Shown: positions 1-11,400, counted from the stretch's first letter. The stretch is DNA of 64,000 nucleotides from Chrysopilus asiliformis (GCA_964034945.1 OZ035960.1:50967706-51031705), one strand, 5' to 3'. Notes: generated from the letters alone by a model not told the origin. Made by a program: numbers and translations.

Positions 1-2
1 TT

Positions 3-890
3 AATTTGATCCCAGACTTAGAGACTTTCAGAGACATAAAAATTGCCGTAGCTTTTCATGAAGAAGAAATTATTATTGCAGTACTGATTCCAGAATACGA
101 AGAAAAATCATTGTCAAAAATACTTATAGAACCATTACCAAATAAAGATAATAAATCAATATATTTAGAACAATACACAGTACTTATAGATCATAACAAT
201 AACGCATATTATGCAAATATTAAAGATAATTTAGCCAAAAACGTTGTCAAAATTGAGGATAAATGTATTAGTAATATTCTTAATTTTACACATGCAAATT
301 GTTTCATGCAAGACTTAACTAAGGAAGAGATCAAAGAAGTTTTACCAGGACTCATTATCACAAAGAACATTAAACCAGTTATTATTTCTCAAAATTGCAA
401 TAATTTTCCAATAAATATTCACGGAAACAATCTTATTAAATTTGAAAATTGTGAGATAACGATAAATCACAGAGTATTCCAAAATTCATTTGTAAAGATA
501 GCAGATAACATAATTCTTCCTCATTTTATGACCACAGTCACTGGAAACAGATCAGTAAACATAATTAAATTTGAAGAATTACATGAGAAATCAATAAATA
601 ATAATAGAAAGAAAATTAATGAAATTCTAAACAAAAAATATGAAGATCACTTTATTAACATATCTTTAAGCATTCTTTTGATCGTAATAATTATAATTAT
701 AACTTTAGTCCTAAGAAAGTTTTTGTCTAAAATTAAAAAGAAATGTATAACAGATACTTCGTCGGAGCCTCAGAATAACGATGGGGGTGTTATATCCAAT
801 ACCTTACTTGAGACCACACATGATCCATTTACACCCAATACTCCATCCCATGAATCCGAGACCACACATGATCCAGTGCAAATCATTTAA
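3..890 (+). CDS. Envelope-like glycoprotein, C-terminal part (cut by window edge)
   Basis: The frame is open from the left edge to a TAA at 888-890, so only the C-terminal ~295 residues are visible. Counting from the leucine codon at position 6, the ectodomain carries cysteines near residues 87, 99, 131 and 149. A conserved-looking stretch (NCEITINHRVFQNSFVKI, then an ELHEKSINNN helix) is followed by a strongly hydrophobic segment at about 217-236, a basic stop-transfer KIKKK and a ~58-residue tail. This order matches the membrane-proximal half of insect errantivirus (gypsy-type) Env and related F-like fusion proteins; the assignment rests on pattern, not alignment. The tail contains ETTHDP twice, encoded by an 18-nt exact repeat starting at 810 and 858. 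The frame has no stop or frameshift. No LTR is evident downstream, so it could be a provirus end or a captured stand-alone env gene. Confidence 0.6.
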   Translation, partial: NLIPDLETFRDIKIAVAFHEEEIIIAVLIPEYEEKSLSKILIEPLPNKDNKSIYLEQYTVLIDHNNNAYYANIKDNLAKNVVKIEDKCISNILNFTHANCFMQDLTKEEIKEVLPGLIITKNIKPVIISQNCNNFPINIHGNNLIKFENCEITINHRVFQNSFVKIADNIILPHFMTTVTGNRSVNIIKFEELHEKSINNNRKKINEILNKKYEDHFINISLSILLIVIIIIITLVLRKFLSKIKKKCITDTSSEPQNNDGGVISNTLLETTHDPFTPNTPSHESETTHDPVQII

Positions 891-894
891 ATTA

Positions 895-911
895 GCGATT
901 CCTTGAATCGC
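895..911. other. Short hairpin just after the env-like stop
   Basis: Perfect 7-bp stem GCGATTC/GAATCGC with a CTT loop, five bases after the stop codon. It may be incidental. Confidence 0.3.
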
Positions 912-1091
912 TGCAGACATAATAGTCAGCACAATTTAAAAACTCTTATCGTCACGTACGAATTCATTACGATCATGAAGAACAATTAGATGAATTATTA
1001 TTGGCGCAGTTGAAAGGCATTCGTCGAAAGTATCACATCTTTTACTTAGTTTTAAGTGATTCAAATTCATATTCATAAGTATTTTAGTGGA

Positions 1092-1107
1092 AATAAAGTT
1101 TATTAAA
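1092..1107 (+). terminator. Possible polyadenylation signals
   Basis: AATAAA at 1092-1097 and ATTAAA at 1102-1107 lie about 200 bases beyond the env-like stop on the same strand. They are the first canonical signals there, but such hexamers are common in AT-rich DNA. Confidence 0.3.
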
Positions 1108-3000
1108 TGCAAAAAGTGAAGTTTTAGTTTATATATTTTTTTATTTAAGATTACTATACAGTAATCATTATTATTAAGTTCATTTAGTTTTCACGAAATT
1201 ACGTAATGATATTAAAAAATAACCACTTACACTCATATGTATTTAAAATCCAATCATATCCGATGATATCAAAAAATTGAGAATAACTAAAAATAAACGA
1301 GAAATTCAAAATGAAATAATATCTGTCACGGTCAATTTGTAATTCTGTTTCTGGTGATGAATACTCTTAATCATGAAACCTAATACCTGTCTCAGGTACA
1401 GGACACGATTAAATTGAACAAGATTCCGAATAATATGCAAATATATTTCCATCTCAGTTTAACACATCTACATGCACTCAAATTAATTTATAAAATATTT
1501 CTTATATGTAAAAGCCATCTTCCGCTCATACTTTCGGACAACATTAAACAAATACGTCGGACATTTATATTAATGTTGTGCATTTAAAGGGGGTAACGAG
1601 AGTCATCCTACACGGCTCCAACGTTACCAACGAGCTAACAAACAGTAGTAAGATAAATTTGTATGAATGGATGGATATAAACGTACGTATCTATCTAGAA
1701 TGGTAAATTGTGGTAGCTGAATATTTGGCGTTTCGCTAAGATTCTACACTTGGACCTCACAACAACTCGGTGTGTCAAGACTAATGGAGCCAGGAGTTCA
1801 GAAGGAGTTTATTATATTGCACGACTTCCTTTTTCTATGGTACCAATAAGAAAAAAATCACCACTGAATATCTATAAGATGTGACTAATCTGATCGTAAA
1901 ATCCAAGCTACCAGCTCCCGAACCTATTTATGAAACATACTGATAGCAACATAATCATAAAAATCATATCCGTTCTGTCGTCGTTTTTATTTTCAATCTT
2001 TTTATTTCCTCGCTGAGATTCTGTGTAAACAGATCGAGTGGTAGACATCAGGATGATCTACGAGACCCTAAATTAGAATAATAATAGACAAAATCTCATT
2101 TTGGTAAGTGACTTAGTAAGTCTACTGGGAGTTTTTTTTTTATAGACAGTTTCTATACTCCTACAATTTGAACACCTGTGACATTTCAATACTCTGCATA
2201 CAAAGGTAAATTAAACGTTTATCCCAATTAACACAATCCAACCAAAAAATTATCATAGTTTAGTTTAGCATCTGGAAACTTGACTTGATTGGACTAAGAA
2301 ACTTTAGAAATTCCACTTCAAAAATATGCGCCGCAGTAAAAATTTTCGGGAAAAGTATGATTTAACTTATAATTTTTAAGTAGAAATACGCCGCAAGTGA
2401 AAATTTTTGCAGATTAAAGCTAAATATCCCTTTAAATTGATGGCTAAACAGTTCCCAAAGTAGAATAGAAATCTTTTTTTAAAAAATATCATAATTATAG
2501 AGCAGTTAATATATTTTATTCGAGACATATGAAATTTTTGCAAATGAAAGAGTTTTTTGCAATTTTATTGAAAACCGTACATCCTACGAAAAAAAAATTC
2601 AAAGAGAATATGATTATATTTAAAATATAATTATATTCAGAGTATCGGGGCACCTCAAGAGAGAAATTATGCACGCAGGGGAGGTCCTGGTAGGTAAGGT
2701 AAGGGAGACACGAAGAGAATCATTTCACCGATTCGCTTCGATTTTTCATTGTATCTTCTTAATAGAAAGTTACTTAGCATTGATGCACAAATAAACGGTA
2801 AAGCAATTCCTTTTTATAAAACTCTTCTTTGCAAGACATTTAAAAAATATCATATTTTTCTATCTCCACATATAAAGGACCGTGAATTTTCCTTTTAACA
2901 AAGAAAGGCTAGACTTCAGCTTAGCGGAAGCCGAATTTAGAGATCAAGTAAATATTGCTGAGTAGCATGCAACTAGTTATAGAACACACACTCAGAGCAA
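1108..3000. other. AT-rich stretch with no recognised feature
   Basis: I see no coding frame, terminal repeat or RNA gene here. Two related short words, CGCCGCA followed by an A/T-rich tract, occur near 2328 and 2390; otherwise it looks like unique DNA. Confidence 0.4.
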
Positions 3001-3172
3001 AAATTTGTCATATGGGTAAAACCATTGTTAAATTAACAAAATTTTTATCCTATATCAGCCAACAAAATAATTTTGTTAAATTAGCACAGGGAAATTTATT
3101 CCTCGGTAAATGAGAAATTGGTCATATGGATAAAATCATTGCTAAATTAACCGAATTGTTGATAAAATCACA
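3001..3172 (+). repeat. Dispersed repeat H, two units
   Basis: The motif TTGKTCATATGGRTAAAA followed by an ATTGYTAAATTAAC block occurs at 3001-3050 and again at 3113-3172. A third copy lies at 35285-35358, where a LINE has inserted. Family and function are unknown. Confidence 0.55.
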
Positions 3173-3959
3173 AAAAAAATATCATTTGGAACAAATATTT
3201 TTGGAGGGAAACCTTCGTTCAATAAAGGAATTGTTATTTTAACAAAAATAAACTCACATTTGATGTTTTGTTAAATCAATAAAACAATTGTGAAACTAAC
3301 AATGCCTAATTTGTCAAAATAACAAAAAAATGTTATATTTACAAATTTTTGTTTTTCAAACAATGCTTTAAACAAAACAAATTTTGTCAATAGGAACGAG
3401 ATTTTTGTCAATATTTTTTTGAGTGCAGTAAAGCCGTTCGTATAGGAAATGTACCGCTATAAAATAGGAGCTGAAGCTGGAAAAATCGTGATTTTCAAAT
3501 CGTATTTTCCAAACGAATCATTTTGTGTGAATGAGTTTTTTTAGTAGCAGAATACAGGGCTAAAATATCAATCTGGCAGAGTTAAAAGATCGAGGTGTTG
3601 CCACATAATCTGTTTAAAATAGAATATTGTTCTACTTCATTTTGTGAAGGTACATTTTTGACACGATCGGATTTACCTGGTTGTCATTTTGTAAAGGTAC
3701 ATTTCCGAGACTATCGGATTTATAAAGTTTCAAACCTCGTCCCAGGCTACTTAAAAATATCTACATGTACTCGAAATTTGACTTCTGCTAAGTTAAAGTC
3801 GTGAACATTTGAAACTAAAATGGAGTTTTTTATGAATTGTTGACTTACAACATGGTCGCTTTACTTTTCAGAAAAAAAGTTCAGTGTCTTTTCTAATGAT
3901 ATTTGCGAATCCACAGACACTGCGAGCTGTGCAGCTGCCTATTTCCTACACTCTAGAAA

Positions 3960-4730
3960 ATTTTATTGTAATTTTACCCCTATTATCGTAGGAAAACATT
4001 TTCCTACGATAATAGGGGTAAAATTACACCGAGTCGTAATGGCTAAAAAGCTATGCATTTTTACTCATTTTGTGGCGTACAAAAGCCACTTTTACGGGGG
4101 AACTTGAAACTAAATAAGAAGTAAAAGTACAATACTGGTGTAATTTTACGACATGGATGTTTAAAATTACCACATTTTTGTTGTAATTTTCCTCCTATTT
4201 GGTAGCAAAACCGCGTCTTAAAGGTGTAATTTTACGACATTTTTTGTTTAAAATTACACCGAAAATGGTATTAGAATTTCTCGGCTTATACGGTCTGCAA
4301 AAACAAAAATATTATATTATTTTTGCGGATGTTTTCACATCAAAATTTCCCGGGCATGTCTGCCATGTGGCAGGCGCCACACAGGATTTTGGTAGAGTAA
4401 AACTCGATTCGAGTATTTATACTCCGATTCCACAAACCTTATGCGAATTATAAGGTTAAGGTTAAATTGTCCGTACAATAATGTAAAAATACCCTGCGAG
4501 CGTGTTTTTACACCAAAATGAGAGTAAAAATACGAATATTGGTCGAAATTTTACGCAAGGTTTAAAATTACCCTATTTCTAGTGTAAGATCAATGTTTTT
4601 TTGGGTGAGTTTACAACTTAAATGGTGTGCGAGCTAAATTCTGATTTTTTTCGAAATTTTACGACGTTTTTGCAAATTTACCCCGTTTTTACCCCATTTT
4701 TCGGTTTAAATTCAAATTCATTTTCTACAG
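3960..4730. repeat. TAATTTTAC/GTAAAATTA word cluster with 29-bp palindrome
   Basis: The word TAATTTTAC or its complement recurs about ten times (for example near 3969, 4017, 4138, 4165, 4230, 4250, 4563 and 4660) in both orientations. At 3968-3996 and 3999-4027 two 29-nt arms form a perfect inverted repeat with only a 2-nt spacer. The block is interrupted at about 4269-4453 by a copy of MITE family J. It looks like a foldback element built of short inverted units. I recognise no superfamily. Confidence 0.5.
4269..4453 (+). mobile_element. MITE family J, copy 1 (degenerate)
   Basis: It begins with a diverged form of CTATTGGAATTTCTCGG and ends GCGAATTATAA. It shares its body with the copies at 14421-14703 and 26981-27264 (TTTGCGGATGTTTTCACATC, then AAACTCGATTCGAGTATTTA in copies 1 and 2). 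It sits inside the TAATTTTAC cluster and is shorter than copy 2. Confidence 0.55.
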
Positions 4731-5999
4731 TGTACCCTGGTAATAAATACCCTTTGTTTTAAAAGTATTTCTCAGCAAATGAAACTTTTGTAGAAATAAG
4801 ATAGCAAAGAGGAATTATTTTTTGTACATCAAATCATGTGTAATAAAAAAAAAAACCCACAAAAAAATTAAAAGCCCTTAATTTGCTCTTTCGACGAGAA
4901 AAAACCCGAACCTGCATGCAAAAATACATTCATGGAAAATTTTCTTCCTTGATTTCTTTCTAGGTGCGCTACTGATCAGTCATGTTTTGTTACTTGGGAT
5001 GAACCACATTGTAAATATCTTCCTGAATCAATTTAAATCTTACAAAAGTGCACCAAAGCATCCCAAAAATTCATTGTTCAGGTATTTGCTTTTTTTTATC
5101 AATAACTCTAGTTGACAACTCAGAACCATTCAAGCAACACATAAAGAAACCATAAAAAGATCAAAGAGTCCAACAGGTTTGTAAAACGCTTTAGAAACTT
5201 CAAATGTCTTGTACGGAAATGAAATTGATATCAATATACGATCATTTAATCGTCACTTCATTTTCTACAATCGTTTTATTACATTGCGCGAGTCACCCAT
5301 TGGCAGGCCAGCCTTTTTTCGTATTCTTTTTTTTTCCGTTGTGAGCTTTAAGTTGTTGCTTCACGTTGAATTTCTCGCCTTCGTCTCAGATTTAAAAAAA
5401 AATGCCAAAGATCGAATCGATCGACGATCAAGGCATGACTAATTGACATCAATCGATCGAATCAATTGTACTCAATTGATCGCGGTTCCTTTTTTGTTTG
5501 TTTACCCACCACGATAACTTTCTTAGTATGGCATCAACGCTTTAGACATTTTTACGGATCAATTCTAACTTTGCGATCTATTCATTGGTCAATTGAGATT
5601 TGAAGGTATTTTTAACTATCCTTTTGAGCGTTATGTTGATTGCAAAATATCTTGGAAATTCATTTTTTTTTTGTTTATTTGCGTGTCTAAAATATTTCAA
5701 CTTCTCTGATCATTTAGGGTATGTGGCATCAATTAAAAAAAAATATTTCTGCTTTATAAGACTTCAGTTGAATGATTTCAAACCTTACAAATGTTGCAAT
5801 TCATCCATGATTCGCAATCTATGTACGACAGTAGGTGCAAGTAAGAAAAATGTCTATAAAAAACGTCATTTAAAGAGGTCGAATCTCCTCTTGAGATATA
5901 AATAGTAACAAAAAGACGAAAATATAGAAATGTAGTGCTTTTTTAGATACACCGAGCATTTCTCAAGTGGGCGTCTTTTTTTTGTCCATTTCATACAGT
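4454..5999. other. No gene seen; CGATCGA-rich patch
   Basis: There are no convincing coding frames. At 5407-5485 the palindromic words ATCGATCGA and CAATTGA recur several times within 80 bases, the only structure noticed. Confidence 0.35.
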
Positions 6000-6315
6000 A
6001 AAACACAAGAAAAGCCAGGAGCTAATCGTCAAATACTCTATACGAGGACACAAAATGTTCATGAAAAACCATTTTTATGGAAGAAAAGAAAAGGTTTAAG
6101 AACTTAGCCTAACCATTTACGAGAACCGCAACTATACAAAATTTCAATTCTCTAGCTCAATCCTTTCGAGAGCTATGATGTTCACGGACAGACAAACAGA
6201 CAGACGGACGGACATGCGGAAATCAAAATCTTTTGTCATCTCTAACACCCTAGTGTAGTTCAATTTTTTGTCCAACGATTGTTTCCATGCGTTACAAATG
6301 GTACCTACACTAAAT
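6000..6315 (+). repeat. Dispersed repeat D, copy interrupted at its 3' end
   Basis: Recognised by AATCGTCAAATACTCTATA, AAGAACTTAGCCTAACCATT, the run of (A/C)GGACAGAC units and GCGTTACAAA. Other copies lie at 26401-27650, 34868-35280 (reverse), 41105-41490, 43790-43946 and from 57339. The copy resumes at 8004 after an inserted TIR element. No protein is encoded; the superfamily is unclear. Confidence 0.6.
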
Positions 6316-6872
6316 GGCTGCGTTCATAATTGCAGAAATCTATCGCAGTACTGCGCAAAAGTCAGCTGCGCGCAGACAGTCTGCGATGCAGCAGACTTTT
6401 GGACTGCTTTAGCTGCTGCAGTGCGTTCATAACCTGCTTGGCTGAGTAAAGAAAGAAATAGAGAATCTGACAGTTAAGATTTTCTATTGACAGTTTTCGT
6501 TTTTGATAGCGCTGTACACGAATATTTTCGTTGTCTCCAATAAAATGAGCAATTCTCGATTGTATACAAACTCCGAAGTCAAATGTATTAAAAGCTCTTC
6601 GTATTTTGGAGAAGAAAAGAAAACGCCGCCGTTTTTTGCTAACACCGCGTCTTGATTTGGGATTTTTCATCGCAGAGATTTTTGATTGACTAATCAGAGC
6701 TCGAGTTGACGGCGAGAAAAAATCTCAGAGATAAATTTCTTGAAATCTTGCAATTGCAAAATTTCTTGGAATTTCACAATTCAAGATGGCGGAATCCAAA
6801 TTCTCCCGACAAGTAATTGCGAAAATAACTAATTTTTACAAAATACGATACAAAAAGCTTTGGAAGAGAATA

Positions 6873-7281
6873 TATCGCACATGGTCCCGTAGACTGTAGT
6901 ATCTCAAAAAAATGTGTTTTTGAGTAATTATTCCATTATGTAAAGGAAAATTGACTGAATCAAATGAAAAACAAATTTAAATGAAAACGTAGTCCTAAAA
7001 TGTATTTATTTTTGGTTTTTTAAATTCCCATTTTTTAAAATTTAAATTGATTTTGTGGAAAACAAACCTAACTCTATCTTTTATTATTGCAAAAAAAAAC
7101 AAAAAATGAAGCAAATGATCTGTAAATTATTATCAAAGAGTAATAAATTGAAATATTCCTGTACAGACAACAGAAAAAAACAATTATTTATAAACAATTA
7201 TTTTGAAATGAAAACTTTGAATGCGTTTTTCTCAAAATGGCCGATTTTGAGATACTACAGTCTACGGGACCATGTGCGATA
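6873..7281. mobile_element. 409-bp MITE with 37-bp perfect TIRs, TA duplication
   Basis: Arms beginning TATCGCACATGGTCCCG match perfectly for 37 bp and are flanked by TA at 6871-6872 and 7282-7283. It is nested in the 6316-8003 element. A TA duplication and no coding capacity fit a Tc1/mariner-type MITE. Confidence 0.75.
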
Positions 7282-7480
7282 TAACATTAAGGGGTTTTTC
7301 TTTTCGTCTGTTCTTCTGTTTCAGCCTTTTCAATTTCACGTATTGCATTAATTGCGAGAGCGGCGACTATGTGTTTACTTTTCATCTGCATTTTGAGTAC
7401 TAAATTTCAAGAGATTTTCGGCCCAGATGTCAAAAAAATCTCATTGCGGTGAGATATTTCTTGGGATGAAAAATTGTTAA

Positions 7481-7767
7481 TCAAGACGCGGTGTAAGTCG
7501 AGTGATCAGACGCAATATTACACAATATTTTGTTATACGTGACAAGCAAATTATCAAATTTCTTTTTGACATCGTCTTGCGAGAACGGAAAATCGGCCTT
7601 AATTTCTGTGATGTTACGTAGAACCATTTTCCACAAAGCAGATTTCTTTCGCTCCCCGGAATTCAATATTCGCTCTAATTTAAGTCGTTCAACAATCAAA
7701 AGCTTTCAAGCTGACGCTCTCCACTTTTTGTCATCCCGCAACTCATTAACACTCAAAATTTTAATGT
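7481..7767 (-). pseudogene. Myb/SANT-like DNA-binding protein remnant
   Basis: The minus-strand frame reads through a WRASA motif, one in-frame stop, then ERLKLERILN, KKSALWKMVL and FSQDDVKKKFDNLLVTYNKI. The tryptophan spacing and the KKKFDNLLVTY helix resemble the Myb/SANT-like domains carried as a second protein by PIF/Harbinger elements and by some host factors. One stop codon and loss of similarity after the third helix mark it as decayed. It lies inside the 1.7-kb TIR element and most likely once bound that element's ends. Identification is by pattern only. Confidence 0.45.
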
Positions 7768-8129
7768 AATTTTTCACATTTTATTAATGTTATTTACGAG
7801 TACTTAGATCTCGCTATCGCTGTCCGCCATTATTTCACATGTTACGTTTTATCGTCAGCTAAATTTCTTTCCTGCGCTTGCTGCGCAGTTGCTGCCGAAA
7901 ATTTTCTGCAGCCTGCTTTCATGAACGCACTGCATACTGCGCAGATATGATGATGAACGCGCTGCTTTAGAACTGTGTTAGACCTGCAATTATGAACGCA
8001 GCCAATCTAATAGACTCCAATAGAATATAAAAATTTGAACTGATAATTTTCAGCGATCGTGAATTTTCCGGTATTTTGGCATGAAAACTTGTACTTTTTT
8101 TTCGAGATTTTGACATTAAAGATGATAGT

Positions 8130-8287
8130 AATGTAGTATGTCAAAAATGCTTGCCTGTGGCGAGCATTGCGAGCGCACGGATTGAGCTACAGACTTGAAA
8201 TTTTGCGCAGATTGGTTTTTCGTGAAATGCTAGGCTAAGTTCGTTAATGGGCAAAAATGGACCATTAGGGGGGGGTACCCCCTATAC
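8130..8287 (-). repeat. Repeat D-related fragment
   Basis: Contains the reverse complement of the AAATTTCAAGTCTGTAGCTCAATCC word typical of repeat D (given here in two overlapping halves elsewhere in the window), with a G8 run at 8268-8275. Confidence 0.4.
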
Positions 8288-8535
8288 GAACGAAAACGTT
8301 TTTTGTGAATATCTCAAAAACGGTGTATCTTATTAAAAAAGTGCAAGAACAAGCGTTATTTAGGATATGATTCTACATAAAACTCCCATACATCAAAATC
8401 CGATTGGAATAAATTTTAAAAAATCTTATTGAAAAATTTGACTTCAAATTTTAATTTTGATACAACTGTTCGCCGTCAATCACCATACGGGTTTTCAATA
8501 ATTACCAGATTGGCAATTATAGCTTTTGTTATGTT
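8288..8535 (+). repeat. Dispersed repeat K, copy 1
   Basis: About 250 bp strongly similar to 17877-18134. Shared words include ATCTCAAAAACGGTGTATCT, AGGATATGATTCTACATAAA and CACCATACGGGTTTTCAATA. Non-coding; family unknown. Confidence 0.65.
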
Positions 8536-10570
8536 TTTCCATGTATTCTCCATGCATTTACCTTTCCGAAAAGATTATACACAGGTTATACACTCGCCCG
8601 ATATTTCAATAAAATTGTTAAAGAAAGGAAAGTGGCCACAGGTGTGGCTAGTTGCTTGGAATCAAAATAAAAAAAATTGTAGAGAAATATTAATTATTTA
8701 TTTTTAATATCATTTGTTTAAAAGTACTTCGTTTGGGATGGCTAGGGGTTTTAGGTGAATATTTTAAGAATGATAGAAGTTACGAGCAAAAAAAAGTGGA
8801 TACAGGTGTGATCTTGCTTTAAGGATTAAACATATTTTCCAAATATTTGCTAAAAATTTAAGTTTCTGTATTATGACTGAAAATCCATCTAAATTGTGAT
8901 GTAACAGAACTCTTCAAATTGCAGTAGTAACATATGAATATTTTATCGATGACATTTCTAACGAAATGCCAAGAAAAATCTAAACTTAAGTATTCACTTC
9001 CTCCTATCGAATGAAACTGACTACATTCAATGCCAAGCGATTAATTTCATGATTTTTCGTCACCGATAACTGAGTGTTTTAGGTCAGATGATAAATGAGA
9101 ATCATTAGGCCAAATATTTGTCACCAGTAAAACAGCAAGCAACCTACGTCGTTGTATTAAGCTGGCCAGGGTTCAAGCCAACCGATATTACATTTGTATT
9201 GATAGAGTTTACAGTTTACGTGTAATCTTGATGGCGAGACCGCAACGATCTGTAAGGTGATCACCAAAACTACCCGCAAGCGAATGTGCCTCACACCTGA
9301 TCGGTAAGGAAAAGCTATAAACTCATAAAAACATTGGAGGTTGATAATAAATAAGAAACATTATACCAACATATTCGAGATGGTATTTTGATAACGCCCT
9401 GTCATGCCATTAATTGATCTGTTTCTTCATATAATCCCGGTTTGGTCACTAATCAACCATATCTGCATTACATTTAATGCCTAAACGTAGGGTAGTGTAG
9501 GGTGGTTTTTAGATTGCAAATTGCACAATTATTTGCCTAACTCTAGTGATCATTTGGCTGGTAAACTGCAGAACAGTGAATTTAGTCAATCATAATAAAA
9601 TGCTCGCATGATCGGTCATTTCTTTGGTGTATTGTGTCATTAATTTGATCACATGCTTGACCACAATACCTTTGGGCACGTTTCGGAACACCGGACCGAG
9701 CCGCGACAATTGTCAAGAGAGTTATACCTACCATACCATGAATTCAAAAAAAAAATTGCAGTAGCTACGAATTGCATTTGGTTGGTTCATTGTAGCGATA
9801 AATTTATTTAATATGGTGCGTAATGCAACATAAGAAACCAGCACCAATCTTGTCCCGGCATCAAAGAAGTGTAGGTGCTCCACCGTGGCCCATAATAAAT
9901 TACGCATAACGCAGCCCCAGCTACTGGAATGTTTGCCTTTTGAATGGGCCTTAAAATGGCCAACAGGATAGTTAACCTCCTCCTATTTCGCAGGCACTTT
10001 GTTGATGTCATGTTATTTCTACATTGCAAATTTATTTCCAACATTTATAGATTTTTTTATATTTATGATTTTATTGAGATATATATGTGCAGATAAGATA
10101 GAAACGGCATGGAAAAATTGTTACCATTCGTCGAATTAAATTATTTCTGTCTGGAAATGAATCAAATTATAATCGACTATAGAAACCAATTGGTAGAAAT
10201 ATGTACTAAATAAAATGGCGTTTCTTTATATAATGTTTCACAGTTGAAAAAACTTCGAAACAAAAAAAAACATTAGTTTTCCGGTATTCTGAAAAACAAA
10301 AACTAAGTATTGCTTGTAAGCCAGCGATCAAAATTAACTTACAAAATTTGAACCCAACATGTAAAAGTAAATAATAGCTTTTAAAAAAAACCATGGTTCG
10401 CCACCATATCGAATAGTTCAATATATTGAGCGTTGCATAAAACCAACATATTTCATTATTTTCCGAATCATACGAAGTATACCAACAGCTTAAAAAAGAA
10501 CTGAAATGCATAAAACAAATTTTACGAAGGACAATCTCCTTAGTAATGAATTATATTTAAAAGATTGCGA
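8536..10570. other. No gene or element recognised
   Basis: No credible reading frame, terminal repeat or RNA gene was found. The stretch 9120-9720 is less AT-biased and not repeated in the window, so it may be unique host DNA. Confidence 0.35.
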
Positions 10571-10667
10571 AAAATCCCACTTTAGTTAGCGTCTACGTCA
10601 TGGAAGGAACACATTGTGAAAGTTTCAATTTTCTAGCTCCTAAGGATCACGGAAGGTCCTGTAAGTA

Positions 10668-11227
10668 TCGGGTCTTTCAACAAGGACATAACAATTTTGT
10701 ATTTAAATAAAACACAGAATAATCGAGATATCGGGCTGATATTTATTCCAGGTGTAGTGGACATGTTACATTTAAGTATGAAATTCGATGTCGTTCATAT
10801 GGCCACCGCGAGCACGTTTGCACTGATTGATTCTTTGGAGCCAATTTTCCACCACTCTTCCACACATATCGGCCGGAACGTTGGAAATTTCACGTTCGAT
10901 ATTGTTCCTGAGCTCCTCTAACGTTTATGTATGCCAACAAACCAACAACTTAACATAACCCCATAAAAAGAAATCCAACGGCGTTAAATCGCATGAGCGA
11001 GGTGGCCATTCGACCGGACCATTTCTCGAGATTACACTATTGCGACCACCGACTCAGAATTTCGGTAGTAAGTTTTAATAATTTCCAAACGTTGCTCGTT
11101 CGTGAACTTCACCATGATAAAAATGTAAACCTTGACTGACGTTTTAGCATTGCCAGATCATAAAAAAAGTTTTAGGGTGCGTTTTTATTAAAATACAAAA
11201 TTGTTGTGTCCTTGTTGAAAGACCCTT
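10668..11227 (-). mobile_element. Internally deleted mariner-like element (DD41D type)
   Basis: Inverted repeats starting GGGTCTTTCAACAAGGACA match over about 45 bp with few mismatches, flanked by TA at 10666-10667 and 11228-11229. The interior on the minus strand is the start and end of a mariner transposase with the middle missing. It sits in a repeat-D-like background (10580-10660 and 11240-11400). Its TIRs differ from those of the intact mariner at 32932-34236, so it is a different subfamily that would need a transposase supplied in trans. Confidence 0.75.
10772..11115 (-). pseudogene. Mariner transposase remnant, central part deleted
   Basis: From ATG at 11113-11115 the frame reads MVKFTNEQRLEIIKTYYRN, the N-terminal helix-turn-helix seen in the intact copy. 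It then jumps to sequence equivalent to WPPRSCDLTPLDFFLWGY around the third catalytic Asp, and ends RARGGHMNDIEFHT. The catalytic core between them is absent and frames shift, so no active enzyme is possible. Confidence 0.7.
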
Positions 11228-11239
11228 TATAACGTGATT

Positions 11240-11400
11240 CTCATTTTCCTCAAATTTTGCGGAAAAAAATCTCATTTGGGGGTGTTTGGGCCACTCAATC
11301 GGATTCTGGCATAAAGAAATCTGTAAGGATATATTCGAAGACTAAAAAGTATGAACAAACATGCTGAAAGACAGGCGTCTTTTTGGATTTTTAGTCATAT
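11240..11400 (+). repeat. Repeat D-like segment
   Basis: Resembles the regions around the other repeat D copies (TTTGCGGAAAAAAAT, then a repeated GTTT/CATT background). Fragmentary. Confidence 0.3.

Larger units (their letters stand above)
6316..8003. mobile_element. 1.7-kb TIR DNA transposon (possibly Harbinger-like), TSD AAT
   Basis: Perfect 20-bp terminal inverted repeats, GGCTGCGTTCATAATTGCAG, lie at both ends, flanked by AAT at 6313-6315 and 8004-8006. The repeat-D copy near 41449 shows the uninterrupted sequence CTAAATCTAATA, confirming the borders. Subterminal regions are rich in CTGCGCAG and GCGTTCAT. A decayed Myb/SANT-like frame lies inside (7481-7767, minus) and a 409-bp MITE is nested at 6873-7281. 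A Myb-like second protein suggests PIF/Harbinger, but the AAT duplication is not the usual TWA, so the superfamily is open. Confidence 0.75.

Noticed and set aside
891..1600. A 3' LTR behind the env-like gene
   Set aside because: No second copy of any sequence here occurs in the window and no clear polypurine tract or LTR ends were seen, so it was not called.
5407..5485. Cluster of CGATCGA palindromes as an insulator or DRE-type regulatory site
   Set aside because: Does not match the TATCGATA core and occurs in AT-rich DNA without a nearby gene; not enough to call.
5209..5905. Plus-strand frames of 77 and 101 codons
   Set aside because: Low-complexity hydrophobic or basic translations of AT-rich DNA without a domain or context.
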